Shown one piece after another: positions 60,602 through 64,000 of a stretch of 64,000 nucleotides of DNA (positions are counted from its first letter, which is position 1; each line of letters begins with the position of its first letter). The position numbers and the translations under genes are program-made. The notes under the pieces were generated by a model that was not told the DNA's origin, searched no databases, and saw only the letters and a program-made list of their open reading frames with translations. Source of the stretch: Trichosphaerium sp. ATCC 40318 (taxonomy: Eukaryota; Discosea; Flabellinia; Trichosidae); assembly GCA_038496445.1 (NCBI GenBank), contig JALMLS010000378.1, positions 295,086 to 359,085 of the forward strand. Direction: 5' to 3'.

Positions 60602-61885
60602 ATGGAAGAGCGCACTGAAAATACCAGTAGCAACGAAATCGACCTATTAGCGCTCCCAGTTGAAGTAATAGTTCATATCCTCAAACAGGGAAAATATACA
60701 CTCTGTTCAGCCCAAACATGCCGCTTATTACGAGATATCGTCCATAACCATGTTGGATATGGTCAAATTATAATTACCAGAGAGAATCAACTGAAAGTTC
60801 TTTCTCAGAGTCCGCTACTTCGGAGTTCACGTCTTAGTTTTTCGATTCGCGTTGCTCGACGTATATTAACCGACAGTCACCTGCGTTTACTTGCAGGTGT
60901 ACGCGCCATTGACATAGCATATGTACCATTGATAACAGATGAGGGTATTAAGGCATTAGCTGGTGTATATGAAATTGATTTGTCAGAAACAAATGTAACA
61001 GATGAAGGTGTCAAGGCGTTGGCTGGCGTGCGCAAGATTAGTTTATCAAATACACGTGTAACAGATGAAGGTTTGAAGGTATTGTCAGGAGTACATACTA
61101 TCGGCTTGTTTAATTGCGTAATAACAAGCGAAGGCTTGAAGGCGTTGCGTGGTGTACACACCATATACTTGGGTTGTTGTGAACACATAACGGATGAGGG
61201 TGTAAAGGCATTGGCAGGTGTACATCATATTGATCTATCAGAAACATGCATAACAGATGAGGGTGTCAAGGCATTGGCGGGTGTACATCATATTGATTTA
61301 TCAGAAACACTCATAACAGACGAGGGTGTCAAGGCATTGGCGGGTGTACATAATATTAATTTATCAGAAACACACATAACAGATGAAGGTTTGAAGGCAT
61401 TGGCTGGTGTACACACCATATACTTGGGTTGTTGTAAACAAATAACAGATGAAGGCATCAAGGCGTTGGCAGGTGTACATAACATTGATTTATCAGAAAC
61501 ATATGTAACAGATAAGGGGGTCAAGGCGTTGGCTGGTGTACACACTATTGACTTAGGCCGTTGTGAAATAACAGATGAGGGTGTCAAAGCATTGACTGGT
61601 GTACACAATATTGACTTGACCCACTGTGGACAAATAACAGATGAGAGTGTAAAGACGTTGGCTGGTGTACACACCATATACTTGGGTTTTTGTGAACACA
61701 TAACAGATGAAGGAATCATTGCATTGGCTGGAGTCCATGAGATTTGTTTACATAATATGAATGTAACTGATAAATGTTTGGAGGTATTGTCAGATGCACA
61801 TACAGTTAAATTGTTCGACTGTAGCTCAATAACACATGAGGCCATCAAAATATTGAAGAAACATGCGAATACTTTGCACAACTAA
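60602..61885 (+). CDS. F-box/leucine-rich-repeat protein B
   Basis: The first ATG of the frame is at 60602 (MEERTENTSSNEIDLLALPV). An F-box follows (LLALPVEVIVHILKQG, then CSAQTCRLLRDIV). From about residue 95 there are 15 LRRs of 21-22 residues such as GVHHIDLSETCITDEGVKAL. They alternate between a T-type (LSETxVTDEG) and a C-type (LGCCEHITDEG) strand. Adjacent repeats at 61222-61350 are nearly identical at the DNA level, so the array has grown recently by 63-66-base duplications. The gene is intronless, ends at 61885, and has AATAAA at about 61922. It is likely an SCF substrate receptor. The target is unknown. Confidence 0.9.
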   Translation: MEERTENTSSNEIDLLALPVEVIVHILKQGKYTLCSAQTCRLLRDIVHNHVGYGQIIITRENQLKVLSQSPLLRSSRLSFSIRVARRILTDSHLRLLAGVRAIDIAYVPLITDEGIKALAGVYEIDLSETNVTDEGVKALAGVRKISLSNTRVTDEGLKVLSGVHTIGLFNCVITSEGLKALRGVHTIYLGCCEHITDEGVKALAGVHHIDLSETCITDEGVKALAGVHHIDLSETLITDEGVKALAGVHNINLSETHITDEGLKALAGVHTIYLGCCKQITDEGIKALAGVHNIDLSETYVTDKGVKALAGVHTIDLGRCEITDEGVKALTGVHNIDLTHCGQITDESVKTLAGVHTIYLGFCEHITDEGIIALAGVHEICLHNMNVTDKCLEVLSDAHTVKLFDCSSITHEAIKILKKHANTLHN

Positions 61886-62298
61886 AAAATAGGTATAGGT
61901 GTGGTTGTAGGAGTCTATACAAATAAAATCAAATCTTGGGTGTATCAACTTCTTTGAGGTATTTTTACTCCCTTTGAACTATCTTTCATTCCAACCGCTA
62001 GTTGTAGCACGTACCTATGATATATTACTTGTATTATCACAAATAATTTTGTGATTTGTTAGTACTGTACCGAGGAAAAGTATTGACAGTCAAAGCAAGT
62101 ATTTTCGAAACTCGTTTTTCAGAATGTCTAGAACTGTCTCAAAAAGCGATGCTACCGAGACCGCTACGCACTATTAAAACTAATAAAGCGACACCAATAG
62201 TATCAACAATACGCCTTATTCTTGTCAAAATACAAAGTCAACGCAAGCCCAGTTTCAAAATAATAAAAAACTTCATTTTTGTTTTCAAATAAAACAAC
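61886..62298. other. Intergenic
   Basis: About 410 bases separate two intronless plus-strand genes. A 78-codon plus frame at 62056-62292 is basic and featureless, and I do not call it. An AATAAA for gene B lies at about 61922, and another occurs at about 62289, just before the next start. Confidence 0.4.
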
Positions 62299-63156
62299 AT
62301 GGGAAAAACACAAAGCACCCCTGACGATACTGACGAATACACTGATAAAAATTTTAAACGGACAGCCGTTGATGTGCTCATGAAAGAAAAATACGGTAAA
62401 AACTGGACAGACCTCGAAGAAACCATACTAGTAGCGTACAGAACCAATCGAGAGTCTCTAACGCTTCGTGTTACAGAAGCCCCAATAATACCAAGCTGTA
62501 TTGGCCTTTGTACAAACCTAAAAGAGCTAAAAATACTCGGAAAGCAACTTACTGTACCAAGAGAGATTGGTAAGCTGACGGAGCTTACACACCTTCAAAC
62601 GTATTGTTGTCGCATGCTATTTTATCCTTACGAGCTATCTTATTGTTCCAAACTGGGCGGAGTAGGAGGAAGCAACTTGTACATTGATCTCAGCTCTCTT
62701 TTAGGCCGCTACTCTTTTCCACCTCTAAATAACACTGAGACTCTTAAAACTGTTACCTCCTTGACTGAGGCTTGTGCCAGAGTGGTTGTTAAGGAGAAAT
62801 TGGATACATCAAGTCTACCACAGACACTTCAAGATAAACTTAAGACTAACGGTCCTAAAAAGTGTTCGATTTGCTTTAAGGCTCTTAATGACTTTGACAA
62901 AGGAAAGCTTGTGTGGCATCAACATCATTTCGGAGGAGACGGCAGAGGTATGCTACCGCTTCTAACACGTGTTTGTAGCCCTGCATGTGCTGCGCATGTT
63001 GAAAAGGCAACACCAAACGACATGGATGTGCTTAAAAGTAGGATGTATTTTACTCCAAAAAGTGGTAAAGAAATGGTCATTGGTGCATTAGGCAGGGGCG
63101 GTTCGGGCCGAGGAAAGAACTATGAGCACTTCGAAGATGTAGTGTACAACATGTAG
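62299..63156 (+). CDS. Intronless LRR protein with Cys/His cluster, unknown family
   Basis: The 285-residue frame starts MGKTQSTPDD, a possible N-myristoylation site. A short LRR-like section follows (IPSCIGLCTNLKELKILG, QLTVPREIGKLTELTHL). The second half holds a likely zinc-binding cluster: KKCSICFKALNDFDKG, WHQHHFGGDG, and RVCSPACAAHVEKA. The C-terminus is Gly-rich (GALGRGGSGRGKNYEHF). The Cys2...His...Cys2-His pattern resembles small zinc ribbons but I cannot name it. It lies downstream of F-box/LRR gene B and upstream of a kinase gene. It shares the intronless character of the repeat-gene set. Confidence 0.7.
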   Translation: MGKTQSTPDDTDEYTDKNFKRTAVDVLMKEKYGKNWTDLEETILVAYRTNRESLTLRVTEAPIIPSCIGLCTNLKELKILGKQLTVPREIGKLTELTHLQTYCCRMLFYPYELSYCSKLGGVGGSNLYIDLSSLLGRYSFPPLNNTETLKTVTSLTEACARVVVKEKLDTSSLPQTLQDKLKTNGPKKCSICFKALNDFDKGKLVWHQHHFGGDGRGMLPLLTRVCSPACAAHVEKATPNDMDVLKSRMYFTPKSGKEMVIGALGRGGSGRGKNYEHFEDVVYNM

Positions 63157-63309
63157 TACTTTTAACACGTGAAGTTCGAGCCGAGGTTGACTTAAGTTGC
63201 GACAAAATAAAGTTTGTAAGTTGTGTTTATTGTCACAACGTTTCGTCCAAAAAGGCTTTAAATCAACCCCACATGTATCGCCTTGCATTGACATAAGTAA
63301 AACTACTCA

Positions 63310-64000
63310 ATGGAAGGAAAAGAAGTCAAAAAACTAGAAAAAATCGGTAGTGGTCGTTTTGGGGACGTTTATAGGGTAGAGGTTGATGGTGTCACTTGTG
63401 CTTTGAAAGAATGTAACGTTAACTCTTCTAACGCAAAAGCAAGCAAGTACCTTGCCACTGAGCTTGAAATACTAACGTCAGTACAACATGCCAACATAGT
63501 ACGATTGGTTGGTACACAGCGCTTGTACGGTCCTTAATATACAAGCCCACGATGCTTACAACTTGTAGAACGGCAGGTGTTAGTATTTTTATGGAACTAC
63601 TCCCTTTTGACCTGCCTGGCCTTATACAGCGTATAAGGAGCGAAGAGAGGACAAGTTTTGGCGTTAGCGAGATAAAGAAACTAGCTGGAGGTAAAAAACC
63701 AAACTTTTATTTAATTTTTGACAAAATTTCGGTTTCCAGACATGACACGTGGTTTGATGTATTTACATGACCGCGGATTTATTCATAGAGATGTAAAGGT
63801 ACGCATTTATGCTAAGTATAGGTTTGTAGTAGCTCATGAGAGTCCACAATAAATAAAAGCAGAAAAAATTAATAAAATAAATTTTTATTGAGCTGTCATT
63901 CAACGATTACTCCAATACACGTTCTTAATTTTGTTCACTTTTTAGGGAAGTAATATATTATTATCAGTGGATGAGAAGAAGCGTATTACAACAGCAAAAA
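63310..64000 (+). CDS. Serine/threonine-type protein kinase, 5' part
   Basis: The gene runs off the right edge. The start MEGKEVKKLEKIGSGRFGDV contains the Gly-rich loop. CALKECNV carries the ATP-binding Lys, and LATELEILTSVQHANIVRLV carries the alpha-C Glu. After an intron, SIFMELLPFDLPGLIQRI is the hinge. DMTRGLMYLHDRGFIHRDVK gives the HRD catalytic loop, and the last visible exon begins GSNILLSVDEKKRITTAK. All N-lobe and catalytic-loop residues so far are intact. The HRDVKxxN motif fits a Ser/Thr kinase, and the family cannot be narrowed from this part. Introns start near 63526, 63691 and 63797. Confidence 0.9.

Noticed and set aside
60877..61881. Long minus-strand frames over F-box/LRR gene B
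   Set aside because: The repeated Cys-Thr-Pro-Ala-Asn text is the reverse complement of the LRR repeats, so these are shadows.
62056..62292. 78-codon basic frame upstream of the LRR/Cys-His gene
   Set aside because: Its composition is that of AT-rich DNA, and an AATAAA lies at its end. There is no domain.

Overview
This window comes from the nuclear genome of a unicellular eukaryote. It is AT-rich, uses the standard genetic code, and carries short GT-AG introns of roughly 40-250 nt whose donors very often read GTACG. AATAAA poly(A) signals follow many stop codons. The actin is very close to animal and fungal actins. WASP, CapZ, RhoGAP and an SH-type 5-phosphatase sit beside fungus-like valine/isoleucine synthesis (acetolactate synthase). 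Together these suggest an opisthokont-grade protist or early-diverging fungus, but the sequence alone does not settle the lineage. All gene models were spliced by eye, so internal exon borders are approximate unless stated.

Layout. 1-6981: 3' part of a PARP, actin (-), sigma-type GST (-), and a weak multi-membrane-span gene (-). 7587-17722 (+): a PP6 regulatory (SAPS) subunit with a long basic tail, a PH/5-phosphatase/C2 inositol phosphatase, and a SAM methyltransferase. 17807-20703 (-): acetolactate synthase. 21227-29844: a broken MORN-type gene, a formylglycine-generating-enzyme-like protein without the catalytic cysteines, a NUFIP1-type zinc-finger/RRM protein, and a VIT/vWA protein. 30041-36249: an intronless orphan, a RhoGAP-PP2C fusion (-), and a Trp-rich repeat protein with a tRNA gene in one intron. 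37228-45195: a 7TM receptor-like protein, SMP-30/regucalcin, an actinoporin-like/BAG fusion, a frameshifted F-box/MORN gene, and CapZ alpha. 45770-49315: an obscure Lys-rich gene, a small ORF, and lipoyl synthase with a second intronic tRNA. 49783-64000: F-box/LRR gene A (-), WASP, ABCG transporter, dipeptidyl peptidase III (-), F-box/LRR gene B (+), a LRR/Cys-His protein, and the start of a protein kinase.

Two kinds of gene are interleaved. Intron-rich housekeeping and cytoskeletal genes (actin, CapZ, WASP, RhoGAP, 5-phosphatase, LIAS, ALS) make up the backbone. A second set is intronless and made of repeats or orphans: two F-box/LRR genes, the F-box/MORN gene and a MORN pseudogene, the 30 kb orphan and the 62.3 kb LRR protein. 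This second set resembles repeat families that circulate between amoeboid protists and giant DNA viruses. The two F-box/LRR genes lie in opposite orientation and share a conserved upstream block, so they are inverted duplicates.

The most novel-looking items are the actinoporin-like/BAG fusion, the RhoGAP-PP2C fusion lacking the GAP arginine finger, the two tRNA genes nested in same-strand introns, the inverted F-box/LRR pair, and a strong excess of the palindrome CACGTG.
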